From: Pokkaliibacter sp046614695
Lineage (GTDB): Bacteria > Pseudomonadota > Gammaproteobacteria > Pseudomonadales > Balneatricaceae
Reading direction: 5' to 3'
NCBI RefSeq assembly: GCF_046614695.1
Contig: NZ_JBKKHQ010000015.1
Span: forward strand, 62,001-126,000
DNA length: 64,000 nucleotides
Part shown: positions 50,703-59,936 of the stretch, one piece after another
Layout: every line of letters starts with the position of its first letter
Position numbering within the stretch: position 1 is the stretch's first letter
Position numbers and translations under genes: made by a program
The notes under the pieces: generated by a model
Told to the model about the DNA's origin: nothing
The model's input: only the letters and a program-made list of their open reading frames with translations
The model's database searches: none

Positions 50703-51498
50703 GACCAGGATTCTGACTGCACTGATTCTTATCCCTGTTGTTATTTATGGTCTCTTTGGGTTGACCGGATTTGCCTATGAGGCGTTCTGTCTGATTATCC
50801 TGGGAGCTGCTGCGTGGGAGTGGGGGCAGTTCGCGGAACTCAAGGGGCTTGGAAAGCGAACTGCTTACGTTGCAACTTTGGTTTTTAGTGGTGTTGTTGT
50901 CGGGTTCTTGCCTTCAGTCATTCAGATGTTAGTGCTGGTTGTGGCGGCTGTATTTTGGCTGGTGAGCTTTGTCTGGACAGCGCAGTTTCCAGAACTTAAA
51001 CCCTGGTATGGTGGTAAGCGGATGCTTGCCATGGGGTGGGTGACGATAGTTCCGCTTTGGGTGGCGCTTTTGCAGTTATCTCTGGTCGAGAGCTACCCAA
51101 GCTGGTTGATTTACTTACTTTTGGTTGTTTGGGGATGCGACACTGGCGCCTATTTTGCTGGAAAACGTTTTGGTAAAACGAAGCTGGCGCCAAAAGTGAG
51201 TCCTGGCAAAACCCGAGAGGGTGTTTATGGTGCTTTTGTTGTAGTAACTCTGCTCAGTGTTGTGGCTGTGTTCTCTGGCTGGTTAGAAGTCAACTGGCTG
51301 GGTTTATGGGTCATTAGTATGTTGACCGCAGTTGTTTCTGTACAAGGTGATTTGCTTGAGAGCATGTGCAAGCGGACCGTCGGTATCAAAGATAGCGGTA
51401 AGCTATTGCCCGGACATGGTGGTGTGTTGGATCGTATTGATAGTCTCTGTGCTGCCCTGCCATTTTTTGCGTTACTAGTGGTTTCTTTTGCCGTCTGA
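50695..51498 (+). CDS. cdsA: Phosphatidate cytidylyltransferase
   Basis: This membrane enzyme makes CDP-diacylglycerol from phosphatidic acid and CTP for phospholipid synthesis. About eight membrane helices are predicted. The C-terminal signature is present: QGDLLESMCKRTVGIKDSGK followed by LLPGHGGVLDRIDS, near residues 210-243. It starts with GTG, supported by GGAGG nine bases upstream, inside the end of uppS. In most relatives dxr follows; here rseP follows directly. Confidence 0.96.
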   Translation: MLKTRILTALILIPVVIYGLFGLTGFAYEAFCLIILGAAAWEWGQFAELKGLGKRTAYVATLVFSGVVVGFLPSVIQMLVLVVAAVFWLVSFVWTAQFPELKPWYGGKRMLAMGWVTIVPLWVALLQLSLVESYPSWLIYLLLVVWGCDTGAYFAGKRFGKTKLAPKVSPGKTREGVYGAFVVVTLLSVVAVFSGWLEVNWLGLWVISMLTAVVSVQGDLLESMCKRTVGIKDSGKLLPGHGGVLDRIDSLCAALPFFALLVVSFAV

Positions 51499-51607
51499 TT
51501 TTTAGCTTTTGGCGTATCATCACCGGCTATCTGCAAGCAGGCTAAGCGAGTGTCGAGAAATTGCCTCGCTACCTCTGTATCCATAATCCAGCGAGAAGTT
51601 GCAGTCT
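51499..51607 (+). other. cdsA-rseP junction lacking dxr
   Basis: In related gammaproteobacteria dxr (about 1.2 kb) stands here. Only 109 bases remain, with a six-base hairpin AGCGAG/CTCGCT at 51545-51570 and no recognisable dxr remnant. Confidence 0.7.
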
Positions 51608-52948
51608 ATGGTTAATCTGATTGCTCTGATTGTGACATTGGGCATTTTAGTCACGATACACGAGTTCGGTCACTTTTATGTGGCGCGACTTTGTGGTGTT
51701 AAAGTGCTCCGCTTTTCTGTTGGCTTCGGTAAACCCTTTTTCACTTGGCATGATAAGCACGGAACTGAGTTCTGTTTAGCCGCTATTCCCCTGGGTGGCT
51801 ATGTCCGAATGTTGGATGAGCGCGAAGGTGAGGTTCAGGATTATGAGCTGGAGCAGGCTTTTAACCGCAAACCTGTGCTTCAGCGTTTTGCAATCGTCGC
51901 TGCTGGGCCCCTTATCAACATCCTTTTTGCTGTTGTTGCCTATTGGGGGCTTTTCGTCTGGGGTGTTCAGGGCATCGCGCCCGTTATCGGTCAAATTTCA
52001 GCTCAGTCGCCAGCTGCGATGGCTGATGTTCCCCCGGGGGGTGAGGTTGTGCAGGTTGATGGGCATCCTGTTCATAACTGGGAAGATGTAAACACCCGTC
52101 TGGCTTCAGCGATCGGACGAACCGGTAATATTGATCTTGCGGTGAAAAGTGATGGTGCTACTCACCAATACGCTCTACCGGTTAAACGTTGGCAGAGCGA
52201 TAAGGGTGAGCCCGATCTGATCGGTGGTCTTGGGCTGCAGCCTTGGCAGCCGGCGTGGAACCCTGTTATTGGCAAGATTGTGGCAGGTGGTGCAGCTGAG
52301 CGTGCAGGCATGAAAAGTGGTGATAATGTTCTGACTGTCGACGGTAAGGCTGTGTCTAGCTGGAGTCAATGGGTAGAGGTTATCCGAGCCAACCCTGAGA
52401 AGGCGCTGGAAGTTGCTGTTGAGAATGAAGGGCAGCAACGAGTGCTGACGATGACTCCTGATCGTCATGATGACGGCCAGGGTGGTGTTATCGGTTATAT
52501 CGGGGCAGGGGCAAAGGCTCCTTCATGGCCAGCCGATATGGTTCGGGAAATACAGTACGGACCTATCGATGCTCTTCAGCATGCTGTGGATAAAACTGCT
52601 TCCATGGTTAGGTTGATGGTTGACTCTGTAGGTAAGCTGCTTTCCGGACTTATGTCGGTTGAGAGTCTTGGCGGACCAATTACTATTGCCAAAGTGGCTG
52701 GAACATCTGCTTCGTTAGGTGTTGAGAGTTTTGTTTCTTTTTTGGCCTATCTCAGTATTAGCCTGGGCGTGCTCAATCTCCTGCCAGTGCCTATGCTTGA
52801 TGGTGGGCATTTGGTGTTTTTCCTCGTCGAAATGGTCAAAGGCAAACCTGTCTCTGAGTCACTTCAGATGATGTCATTGCGTATAGGCATGGTCCTGCTT
52901 GGAGGGCTCATGATTCTTGCGCTGTACAATGATTTGATGCGTTTGTAA
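51608..52948 (+). CDS. rseP: Site-2 protease RseP
   Basis: This inner-membrane zinc protease cuts RseA and releases sigma-E in envelope stress. HEFGH near residue 20 holds the zinc ligands, and LNLLPVPMLDGGHLVFF near 395 the third. Two PDZ domains lie in the periplasmic part (about 125-310), with AGPLINILFAVVAYW between. I use the ATG at 51608; a TTG three codons upstream is also possible. It is 446 residues, normal for the family. bamA follows 39 bases later. Confidence 0.95.
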   Translation: MVNLIALIVTLGILVTIHEFGHFYVARLCGVKVLRFSVGFGKPFFTWHDKHGTEFCLAAIPLGGYVRMLDEREGEVQDYELEQAFNRKPVLQRFAIVAAGPLINILFAVVAYWGLFVWGVQGIAPVIGQISAQSPAAMADVPPGGEVVQVDGHPVHNWEDVNTRLASAIGRTGNIDLAVKSDGATHQYALPVKRWQSDKGEPDLIGGLGLQPWQPAWNPVIGKIVAGGAAERAGMKSGDNVLTVDGKAVSSWSQWVEVIRANPEKALEVAVENEGQQRVLTMTPDRHDDGQGGVIGYIGAGAKAPSWPADMVREIQYGPIDALQHAVDKTASMVRLMVDSVGKLLSGLMSVESLGGPITIAKVAGTSASLGVESFVSFLAYLSISLGVLNLLPVPMLDGGHLVFFLVEMVKGKPVSESLQMMSLRIGMVLLGGLMILALYNDLMRL

Positions 52949-52987
52949 TATGGCGCACATTTAGTTTGCAAAGATCCCAGGGACAGT

Positions 52988-55357
52988 ATGAAGCGTATAG
53001 TTAACAAGATGGCCTTTGCAGCCTGTCTAAGTATGTCTTTGCTGGCTGCCTCCGTTCAGGCAGCAACTTTCAAAGTGTCTGATATCAAGCTGGAAGGCCT
53101 GCAACGCCTGTCCCCTGGTACTGTTTTCTCCACCATGGGCGTGGAGGTTGGCGATACCATTGATGACAGTGATGTCGCACAGGCTATTCGTCGTCTGTTT
53201 GCCTCAGGTAACTATCAGGATGTTGAAGTCAGCCGTCAGGGCAAGGTCCTGCTAGTTCAGGTCAAAGAACGTCCAGCCATCAGTGTTCTGAATATTGAAG
53301 GCAATAAGGTCATTAAGACTGAAGTTTTGGAAGCAGGTCTCAAAAAGCAGGGATTAGCGGAAGGCGAAATTTTTCAGCGTGCAACACTTGACCGAATCCA
53401 AGCTGAGCTTGAACGTCAATATATTGCACAGGGTCGCTATGGCGCCAAGGTAAAAACTGACGTTGAAGAAGCTTCCAATAACAGGGTTCGTGTCAACATC
53501 CATATTCAGGAAGGCGTAGTTTCGAAAATTACTCACATCAATATCGTGGGTAATAAGCACTTTGACAACGAAACCTTGCTTAAGCAGTTCGAGTTGAACA
53601 CCAGTAACTGGCTTTCGTATTTCACTGATGATGATAAGTATTCGCGTGAAAAGTTGTCTGGCGATCTTGAGCGTTTGCGCTCTTATTATCAGGATCGTGG
53701 TTACGTTAACTTCGCTATCAATTCAACTCAGGTCTCTATTAGCGATGACAAGAAAAGCGTCTACATCACTATTAACGTAAGTGAAGGTGAGCAGTTCCAC
53801 ATTGGTAAAGTGGCGCTTGAGGGAGAGCTGGTGATTGGCGAGGACGAAATGTCCAAGCTGGTCGAAGTGAATCAGGGTGATCTCTTTTCACGTAAAGCCG
53901 TGAACGATGATATTGAGCGTATTAAAAAGCGCTTGGGTCATGATGGTTTTGCCTTTGCGAATGTGAACCCGGTTCCCACTATCCACGACGACGAAAAAAC
54001 GGTCGATTTGACCTATTTTGTTGATCCTCAGACACGTACTTATGTCCGCCGTATTAACTTTACCGGTAACACTGCCACTGCTGATGAAGTGTTGCGTCGT
54101 GAAATGCGACAGATGGAAGCTGCGCCGGTCAATACTGATCAGATTGATCAGTCCAAAAAGCGCCTTGAACGTCTGGGTTACTTCTCTGATGTCAATATGG
54201 AGATGAAACCTGTACCGAATACGCCGGACCAAGTGGACCTAAACTACTCCGTTACTGAGCAGCCTTCTGGTGCATTGGGTGCCTCCATCGGCTTTGCTCA
54301 GGGAGAAGGTTTAATCTTCGGTCTGGATGTTTCACAGAAAAACTTCTTGGGTAGTGGTAACCAGGTCAGCTTCTCGCTAACGCGCTCTCAGGTGCGTACA
54401 GACTATAGCCTTAACTTCCTTGATCCATATTATACCGTTGATGGTGTGTCTCGAGGTTTTGAGGTCTACTACCGTAAGACTGATTACGATGAAGAGGATG
54501 TGTCCGATTACCAGATGAGTCAGTATGGTGCGAACATGACTCTCGGTTATCCGCTGTCAGATGATTCTAAACTCTCCGGTACCATTGGTTACCAGAACGT
54601 CGGTATCGAGCTTGGCCCCTCTCCTATTCGCGAAATCATTAACTACGTTAATGAAAATGGCGATAGTTATAATGAATTTCTGGGTAGTGTTGCTTGGACT
54701 AGCAACAAGCTTAATAACGGCTTGATGCCCACCGATGGTTCTTATCAAAAGGTGAATCTGCAGGTTGCACTGCCCGGAAGTTCTCTCGAATATTATGAAT
54801 TGAGCTATAAAGGTGATATCTACTGGCCGCTGGGTGATAAAGGCTACGCGATTCACTTAGGAACTGACCTCGGCTACGGCGATGGTCTGGGTTCTGAAGA
54901 CAAACTTCCGTTCTATGAGAACTACTATCTGGGCGGCATCACTTCGCTGCGAGGCTTCAAGACGGGCTCTGTGGGGCCAAAAGGTACGCCTTGTATCGTC
55001 GGGACAGATACGCCCTGTGATGGCTCCAGTACTGATAGCAACTCCATCGGTGGTAACGTGAAAATTGCCGGTTCAGCAGAGTTCATCTTCCCGTTCCCGT
55101 TCTTCGAAGATAAAAGCTCACTGCGCAGTCTCGTCTTCATGGATGCCGGTAACGTGTACGATACCAAGTGCGATACCACAGTAGATGCGACCTGTAATAG
55201 TGATATTGACTTGGGCGACATTCGCTACTCAACCGGTGTTGGTGTTGTCTGGCTTACTCGTTTTGCACCATTGTCTTTCGTCATTGCTCAGCCGCTTAAT
55301 GAGCAAGACGGTGATCGTAAGCAGAGCTTCCAGTTCTCGCTGGGTCAAACTTTCTAA
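52988..55357 (+). CDS. bamA: Outer-membrane protein assembly factor BamA
   Basis: This Omp85 protein inserts beta-barrel proteins in the outer membrane. The signal peptide is cut at ASVQA-AT. Five POTRA domains span about 24-420, with FKVSDIKLEGLQRLS at the start. A C-terminal 16-strand barrel follows. The SLRGF motif near 655 is the conserved lid loop (V/I-RGF type). The last residue is Phe (FSLGQTF), as expected for barrel proteins. It is 789 residues long and sits between rseP and skp. Confidence 0.97.
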   Translation: MKRIVNKMAFAACLSMSLLAASVQAATFKVSDIKLEGLQRLSPGTVFSTMGVEVGDTIDDSDVAQAIRRLFASGNYQDVEVSRQGKVLLVQVKERPAISVLNIEGNKVIKTEVLEAGLKKQGLAEGEIFQRATLDRIQAELERQYIAQGRYGAKVKTDVEEASNNRVRVNIHIQEGVVSKITHINIVGNKHFDNETLLKQFELNTSNWLSYFTDDDKYSREKLSGDLERLRSYYQDRGYVNFAINSTQVSISDDKKSVYITINVSEGEQFHIGKVALEGELVIGEDEMSKLVEVNQGDLFSRKAVNDDIERIKKRLGHDGFAFANVNPVPTIHDDEKTVDLTYFVDPQTRTYVRRINFTGNTATADEVLRREMRQMEAAPVNTDQIDQSKKRLERLGYFSDVNMEMKPVPNTPDQVDLNYSVTEQPSGALGASIGFAQGEGLIFGLDVSQKNFLGSGNQVSFSLTRSQVRTDYSLNFLDPYYTVDGVSRGFEVYYRKTDYDEEDVSDYQMSQYGANMTLGYPLSDDSKLSGTIGYQNVGIELGPSPIREIINYVNENGDSYNEFLGSVAWTSNKLNNGLMPTDGSYQKVNLQVALPGSSLEYYELSYKGDIYWPLGDKGYAIHLGTDLGYGDGLGSEDKLPFYENYYLGGITSLRGFKTGSVGPKGTPCIVGTDTPCDGSSTDSNSIGGNVKIAGSAEFIFPFPFFEDKSSLRSLVFMDAGNVYDTKCDTTVDATCNSDIDLGDIRYSTGVGVVWLTRFAPLSFVIAQPLNEQDGDRKQSFQFSLGQTF

Positions 55358-55376
55358 ACGCCAAGGGGTTAATAAC

Positions 55377-55880
55377 ATGAAGAAGTGGGTGAGTGCTTGT
55401 GCTGTTGCTATGGGTCTTTCCGTGGCATCGGTTGCTCACGCATTGGATGTAGCGGTTCTGGATGTTCCCCAGGCCCTATTTAGCTCCGACCGAGCCAAAT
55501 CCTTTATGAAAGGTCTGGATAAAGAGTTTTCAGACAGCGAGCAGCGCCTGGAAACTCTGGCGAGAGATATTCAGGCTAATCAGCAAAAGTTGAAGAAGGA
55601 TGGCGGCATCATGAAAGATGATGACCGTCAAAAACTCCAAAACTCATTGAAAGACGAAGTATCTGAATACCGCTTCTTGCAGCAGAAAGTGCAAAGTGGT
55701 CGAGCCAGTCGTCAACAACAGTTTCTGGATGCCAATCGGCCATTGCTGGATAAGCTCATTCGAGAGCTTATCAACAAGAAAGATGTGAAAGTGATTCTCA
55801 GTCGTCAGGGCACGGTCTATGTGTCAGAAACTGCTGACCTCACACCCGATCTCATCAAGTCACTTAACAAGTCCAAATAA
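55377..55880 (+). CDS. skp: Periplasmic chaperone Skp (OmpH)
   Basis: Skp holds unfolded outer-membrane proteins in the periplasm. The signal peptide is cut at SVAHA-LD. The mature part begins with the short strand VAVLDVPQALFSS, followed by two long charged helices (about 40-130) forming the tentacle, then KVILSRQGTVYVSETADLT. The ATG at 55377 follows AAGGGG; upstream codons in frame overlap bamA and are not used. It is 167 residues long. Confidence 0.94.
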   Translation: MKKWVSACAVAMGLSVASVAHALDVAVLDVPQALFSSDRAKSFMKGLDKEFSDSEQRLETLARDIQANQQKLKKDGGIMKDDDRQKLQNSLKDEVSEYRFLQQKVQSGRASRQQQFLDANRPLLDKLIRELINKKDVKVILSRQGTVYVSETADLTPDLIKSLNKSK

Positions 55881-55892
55881 CAGGGGCATGTT

Positions 55893-56954
55893 TTGAAGTC
55901 ACGCTCCTATACGCTAAAAGAAATCGCTGATTTTCTGGGTGCTGAAGTTCATGGCGACGAGAGCCTGATCATTTCAGGGCTCTCAACACTTAAAAATGCC
56001 AGCGCTACTGATCTGACTTTTTTAGCAAATCCTAAATACGCCAAAGATTTGGGTGAAACTGCTGCCGGTGCGGTTCTGATCTCAGCTGAGGCGCTCGATC
56101 GCTGCCATACCAATGCGTTGGTGCTCGCTAATCCATATCTCGGCTACGCCAAAATTTCTCATTGGTTTGCTCCGGCAGAAAGCTTTCCTGAAGGTGTGCA
56201 TCCCAGTGCGACTGTTGCCCTGTCAGCTGTTATTCAGGCTGGAGCCAGTGTTGGGGCGTATGCAGTCATCGCAGAAGGGGTGACCATTGGTGCGGATGCC
56301 ATTGTTGGCTCTGGTTGCAGCGTAGGTATGGGGAGCCAGATTGGCGAACGTACACGTCTTGCTCCACGAGCTACTGTCTACCCCAATGTTACCATCGGTC
56401 AGGAATGCCTGATTCATAGCGGTGCAGTGATTGGTTCTGACGGTTTCGGTTTTGCCCAGCACCAAGGTGAATGGATCAAGATCGCTCAACTGGGTGGAGT
56501 TGTCATTGGTAACAAAGTGGAGATCGGTGCTAATACTACCATTGATAGTGGTGCGCTTGAGCCAACACGCATTGGAAATGGCGTCATCATCGATAACCAG
56601 GTTCAGATTGCTCACAACGTTCAGATTGGTGATGGTACTGCTATTGCTGGTTGTGTAGGCATCGCTGGAAGTGCTGTCATCGGGCGCTATTGCTCTCTGG
56701 GTGGCGGCGTTGGCGTCGCAGGGCACCTGGAAATTTCCGATCACGTTCATATCACAGGTATGAGTCTGGTCAGCGCTTCTATTTCAAAACCTGGGGTGTA
56801 CTCTTCAGGAACAGCTTTAACCACCAACAAAGAGTGGCGTAAGAATGTTGCCCGCTTCCGCAATCTGGATGATCTGGCACGTCGATTAATTCGTCTGGAG
56901 AAGGAAGTTTCTTCAGCTAGTAATAACGAAGGTTCGGTTGACGATGGAAATTAA
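55893..56954 (+). CDS. lpxD: UDP-3-O-(3-hydroxyacyl)glucosamine N-acyltransferase
   Basis: The enzyme adds the N-linked acyl chain in lipid A synthesis. The N-terminal uridine-binding domain (YTLKEIADFLGAEVHGDES) is followed by a left-handed beta helix of hexapeptide repeats. The catalytic His is near residue 240 in IIDNQVQIAHNVQIG. The start is TTG at 55893, supported by AGGGG seven bases upstream and by the family N-terminus; no in-frame ATG fits. It is 353 residues long. It overlaps fabZ. Confidence 0.95.
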   Translation: MKSRSYTLKEIADFLGAEVHGDESLIISGLSTLKNASATDLTFLANPKYAKDLGETAAGAVLISAEALDRCHTNALVLANPYLGYAKISHWFAPAESFPEGVHPSATVALSAVIQAGASVGAYAVIAEGVTIGADAIVGSGCSVGMGSQIGERTRLAPRATVYPNVTIGQECLIHSGAVIGSDGFGFAQHQGEWIKIAQLGGVVIGNKVEIGANTTIDSGALEPTRIGNGVIIDNQVQIAHNVQIGDGTAIAGCVGIAGSAVIGRYCSLGGGVGVAGHLEISDHVHITGMSLVSASISKPGVYSSGTALTTNKEWRKNVARFRNLDDLARRLIRLEKEVSSASNNEGSVDDGN

Positions 56955-57399
56955 TGAGATTCGGGAGTATCTGCCGCATCGCTATCCCTTTTTATTGGTA
57001 GATCGCGTTGAGGAAATTATTCCTTCCGAAAACAATGAGCTGATTGGAAGTCAGATTCGAGCTTTCAAAAACGTTACGATCAATGAGCCTTTCTTTAATG
57101 GCCACTTCCCTGATCACCCCATTATGCCGGGCGTTCTCATTATTGAGGCGATGGCTCAGGCGGCAGGCATTCTTGGTTTCAAAATGATTGATAAGCGCCC
57201 TGAAGATGGTGCTATATATTATTTTGTGGGAACCGAGAAGCTTCGTTTGAAAAAGCCGGTCGTGCCGGGTGACAAGCTTGCGCTTCACGCATGTGTACTT
57301 TCAGTGAAACGTAATATCTGGAAGTTTGAATGCACAGCTCTGGTCGATGGTAAAGAAGTCGCTTCTACCATCATCACTTGCGCGGTAAGGGAAGTTTAA
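56944..57399 (+). CDS. fabZ: (3R)-hydroxyacyl-ACP dehydratase FabZ
   Basis: This hotdog dehydratase of fatty acid synthesis competes with LpxA for hydroxyacyl-ACP. The active site is HFPDHPIMPGVLIIEAMAQ near residue 55, with catalytic His and Glu. EYLPHRYPFLLVDRV at the start is the FabZ signature. I use the ATG at 56944, which overlaps the lpxD stop by 11 bases; a TTG two codons upstream is possible. It is 151 residues long. Confidence 0.96.
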   Translation: MEINEIREYLPHRYPFLLVDRVEEIIPSENNELIGSQIRAFKNVTINEPFFNGHFPDHPIMPGVLIIEAMAQAAGILGFKMIDKRPEDGAIYYFVGTEKLRLKKPVVPGDKLALHACVLSVKRNIWKFECTALVDGKEVASTIITCAVREV

Positions 57400-57401
57400 C
57401 G

Positions 57402-58172
57402 TTGATTCATCCACAGGCCATTATCGATCCTAAAGCAGAGCTCGCCGATGATGTGGAGGTTGGCCCTTGGACGTACATTGGTCCCGATGTGAAGATCGAC
57501 TCCGGAACCCGGATTCACTCGCATGTCGTGATCAAGGGCCCTTGCACCATCGGTAAAGATAACCAGATCTTTCAATTCGCCTCTGTAGGTGAAGAGTGCC
57601 AGGACAAGAAATACCGCGGAGAGCCGACGCAACTGATCATCGGTGATCGTAATGTCATCCGTGAAAGTTGTACTCTTCATCGAGGCACTATTCAGGATGA
57701 GGGTATTACTTCTGTCGGTAGTGATAATTTACTGATGGCATATGTTCATGTTGCTCACGATTGTCGTATCGGCAATAACACGATTCTTGCTAACAGTGTT
57801 GGCTTGGCGGGACATGTGAAAGTCGGTGACTGGGCTATCCTTGGCGGTATGGCGGGTGTCCATCAGTTTTGCAAGATCGGGATGCATGCCATGATTGGCG
57901 GAGGGTCTGTAGTGCTGAAAGATGTGCCAGCCTATGTCATTGCCAATGGCAGTCCTATTGTGCCGCATGGTATCAATACCGAAGGGCTCAAACGTCGCGG
58001 TTATGATGCTGAGGCACTGCTTGTACTTCGTCGTGCTTACAAGATTATTTTCCGGCAGGGAAAAACTCTTGAGCAGGCATTGGGCGAGCTGGAAACCATG
58101 GCGGTAGATACCCCAGCTCTAGATGCACTGATTGACTCTTTAAAAACAGCAGATCGCGGCATTATTCGTTAA
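57402..58172 (+). CDS. lpxA: UDP-N-acetylglucosamine acyltransferase
   Basis: The enzyme carries out the first acylation of lipid A synthesis. It is a left-handed beta-helix trimer of 256 residues. IHPQAIIDPKAELADDVEVG opens the helix, and the catalytic His is near residue 122 in MAYVHVAHDCRIGN. A C-terminal helical domain follows. The start is TTG at 57402: AAGGGAAG precedes it and it gives the universal M-I-H-P N-terminus, whereas the upstream GTG/ATG-type frame lies inside fabZ. lpxB overlaps its stop by one base. Confidence 0.95.
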   Translation: MIHPQAIIDPKAELADDVEVGPWTYIGPDVKIDSGTRIHSHVVIKGPCTIGKDNQIFQFASVGEECQDKKYRGEPTQLIIGDRNVIRESCTLHRGTIQDEGITSVGSDNLLMAYVHVAHDCRIGNNTILANSVGLAGHVKVGDWAILGGMAGVHQFCKIGMHAMIGGGSVVLKDVPAYVIANGSPIVPHGINTEGLKRRGYDAEALLVLRRAYKIIFRQGKTLEQALGELETMAVDTPALDALIDSLKTADRGIIR

Positions 58173-59305
58173 TGTCTCGCCCTTTGCGTATTGCCCTTCT
58201 CGCCGGAGAGCTCTCTGGCGATATCCTGGGCGCAGACCTTATGGATGCGTTCAGGGCTCGCTTTCCTGATGCAATCTTTGAAGGTATTGGCGGCCCTGCG
58301 ATGCTTAAGCGTGGTCTCACTAGCCTTTGCCCTCAGGAACTCCTAAGCGTCATGGGGCTGTTTGAGGTTCTGCCTCGGTTATGGCCCTTGCTTCGTGCTC
58401 GCAAGCGACTTCGTGAGCATTGGATCAAGAACCCCCCTGATGTCTTTATTGGCATTGATGCGCCTGACTTCAATCTTGCACTAGAGAAGTCTCTGCATGA
58501 TGCCGGTATTCCCACGGTGCACTATGTCAGCCCGTCTGTGTGGGCATGGAAAAAGTGGCGTCTGAAGTCTATCGCTAAGGGCGTGGATCTGATGCTTACC
58601 CTGCTACCGTTTGAGGCGGAGTTTTACCAAAAAGAAGGTATCCCGGTGGCTTATGTCGGCCATCCGCTGGCTGAGCAGGTTCCTGTTCAAATCGATCAGG
58701 AGGCTGCCCGGCATGAGCTAGGACTTGAGCTGGGCCTACCTGTTTTGGGAGTACTGCCTGGAAGTCGTGGTAGTGAAGTGAAGTTTCTGGGTGAGTCTTT
58801 TATTGAGGCAGCCAAACAAGTGGAAGCTCAGGTGCCCGGTGTGCAGATTGTCTTGGTCCCAGCCAATGAGCATCGCGAGGCAGAGCTTAAAAAACTCGGT
58901 CTGCCTTCTCATTGGCATCTGGCCACAGCGCAGGCCAAAAAGGTGATGGCGGCTGCCAGTGTGCTGCTGGTTGCTTCTGGTACTGTCACGCTGGAAGCTG
59001 CGCTTTATAAGCGACCTATGGTTATTGCCTATCGCTTTTCTTCTCTGACTTTTGCCATTGCCAAACGTATGGTTAAGGTCGCTCATGTCGGGTTGCCCAA
59101 TCTATTGGCAGGGAAGCGTCTGGTTCCTGAGCTTCTGCAAGAAGAGGCGACACCAACGAAGCTTACGGAAGCACTCTTGCCCATGTTTGACTCCAGTGTT
59201 GCCCATGATTTGCAAGAGTCCTTTGTCCAAATGCATCAGATGCTGAAAGCGGGTGGAGGAGAGACTGCAGTGAATGCAATCCTGCCACTTATCAAGGAAA
59301 ACTGA
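58172..59305 (+). CDS. lpxB: Lipid-A-disaccharide synthase
   Basis: This peripheral inner-membrane glycosyltransferase joins UDP-diacylglucosamine and lipid X. It has 377 residues: RIALLAGELSGDILGADLM at the start, IDAPDFNLALEKSLHDAGI near residue 93, VSPSVWAWKKWR near 122 and LLVASGTVTLEAAL near 268 are family signatures. It overlaps lpxA and rnhB by one base each (TAATG and TGATG). Confidence 0.96.
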   Translation: MSRPLRIALLAGELSGDILGADLMDAFRARFPDAIFEGIGGPAMLKRGLTSLCPQELLSVMGLFEVLPRLWPLLRARKRLREHWIKNPPDVFIGIDAPDFNLALEKSLHDAGIPTVHYVSPSVWAWKKWRLKSIAKGVDLMLTLLPFEAEFYQKEGIPVAYVGHPLAEQVPVQIDQEAARHELGLELGLPVLGVLPGSRGSEVKFLGESFIEAAKQVEAQVPGVQIVLVPANEHREAELKKLGLPSHWHLATAQAKKVMAAASVLLVASGTVTLEAALYKRPMVIAYRFSSLTFAIAKRMVKVAHVGLPNLLAGKRLVPELLQEEATPTKLTEALLPMFDSSVAHDLQESFVQMHQMLKAGGGETAVNAILPLIKEN

Positions 59306-59901
59306 TGCAAACCGCACTGGATTTCTCTCAAGGTTTGATTGCAGGAGTTGATGAAGTAGGGCGCGGCCCTTTGTTTGGACGAGTTGTCACCGCAGCGGTG
59401 ATTCTGGATCCTTCAAAGCCCATTGCAGGCCTTGCGGACTCCAAGGTGCTTACAGAAAAGCGTCGTGATGCGCTTTATGAACAAATTCGTGCTGATGCAT
59501 TGAGCTATTGCATCGCTTGGGCCAGTGTTGAAGAGATTGATCGCCTTAACATATTGCACGGCACAATGCTGGCAATGCAGCGAGCTGTCGCAGGTCTGCA
59601 TGTTCAGCCGGATTTTGTTTATGTTGATGGCAATCGCTGCCCTGAGTTGCCCATGCCATCGGAGCCTGTTGTTAAGGGAGACTCCAAGGTGGCCTGCATT
59701 TCTGCAGCTTCTATTCTTGCCAAGGTTTTTCGTGATCGGGAGGTCATTACTCTGGCGAAAGAGTATCCGGGCTATGGTCTGGAGAAGCATAAAGGGTATC
59801 CTACCAAGCAGCATCTTGAGGCTCTCCAGACTCTGGGTGTGACTCCTTTTCATCGTCGAAGCTTCAAGCCTGTTCAAGACGCTCTCAAGAGCACTGTCTG
59901 A
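59305..59901 (+). CDS. rnhB: Ribonuclease HII
   Basis: The enzyme removes ribonucleotides misincorporated in DNA and RNA from RNA-DNA hybrids. The signature AGVDEVGRGPLFGRVV near residue 12 carries the first two acidic ligands; Phe stands where Ala is usual (GPLAG). YVDGNRCPELP near 108 and DSKVACISAASILAKVFRD near 123 complete the site. It is 198 residues long. It lies 35 bases upstream of dnaE. Confidence 0.95.
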   Translation: MQTALDFSQGLIAGVDEVGRGPLFGRVVTAAVILDPSKPIAGLADSKVLTEKRRDALYEQIRADALSYCIAWASVEEIDRLNILHGTMLAMQRAVAGLHVQPDFVYVDGNRCPELPMPSEPVVKGDSKVACISAASILAKVFRDREVITLAKEYPGYGLEKHKGYPTKQHLEALQTLGVTPFHRRSFKPVQDALKSTV

Positions 59902-59936
59902 ATTCTATTACGTTTGATATCTCCGGGACGTATTAC

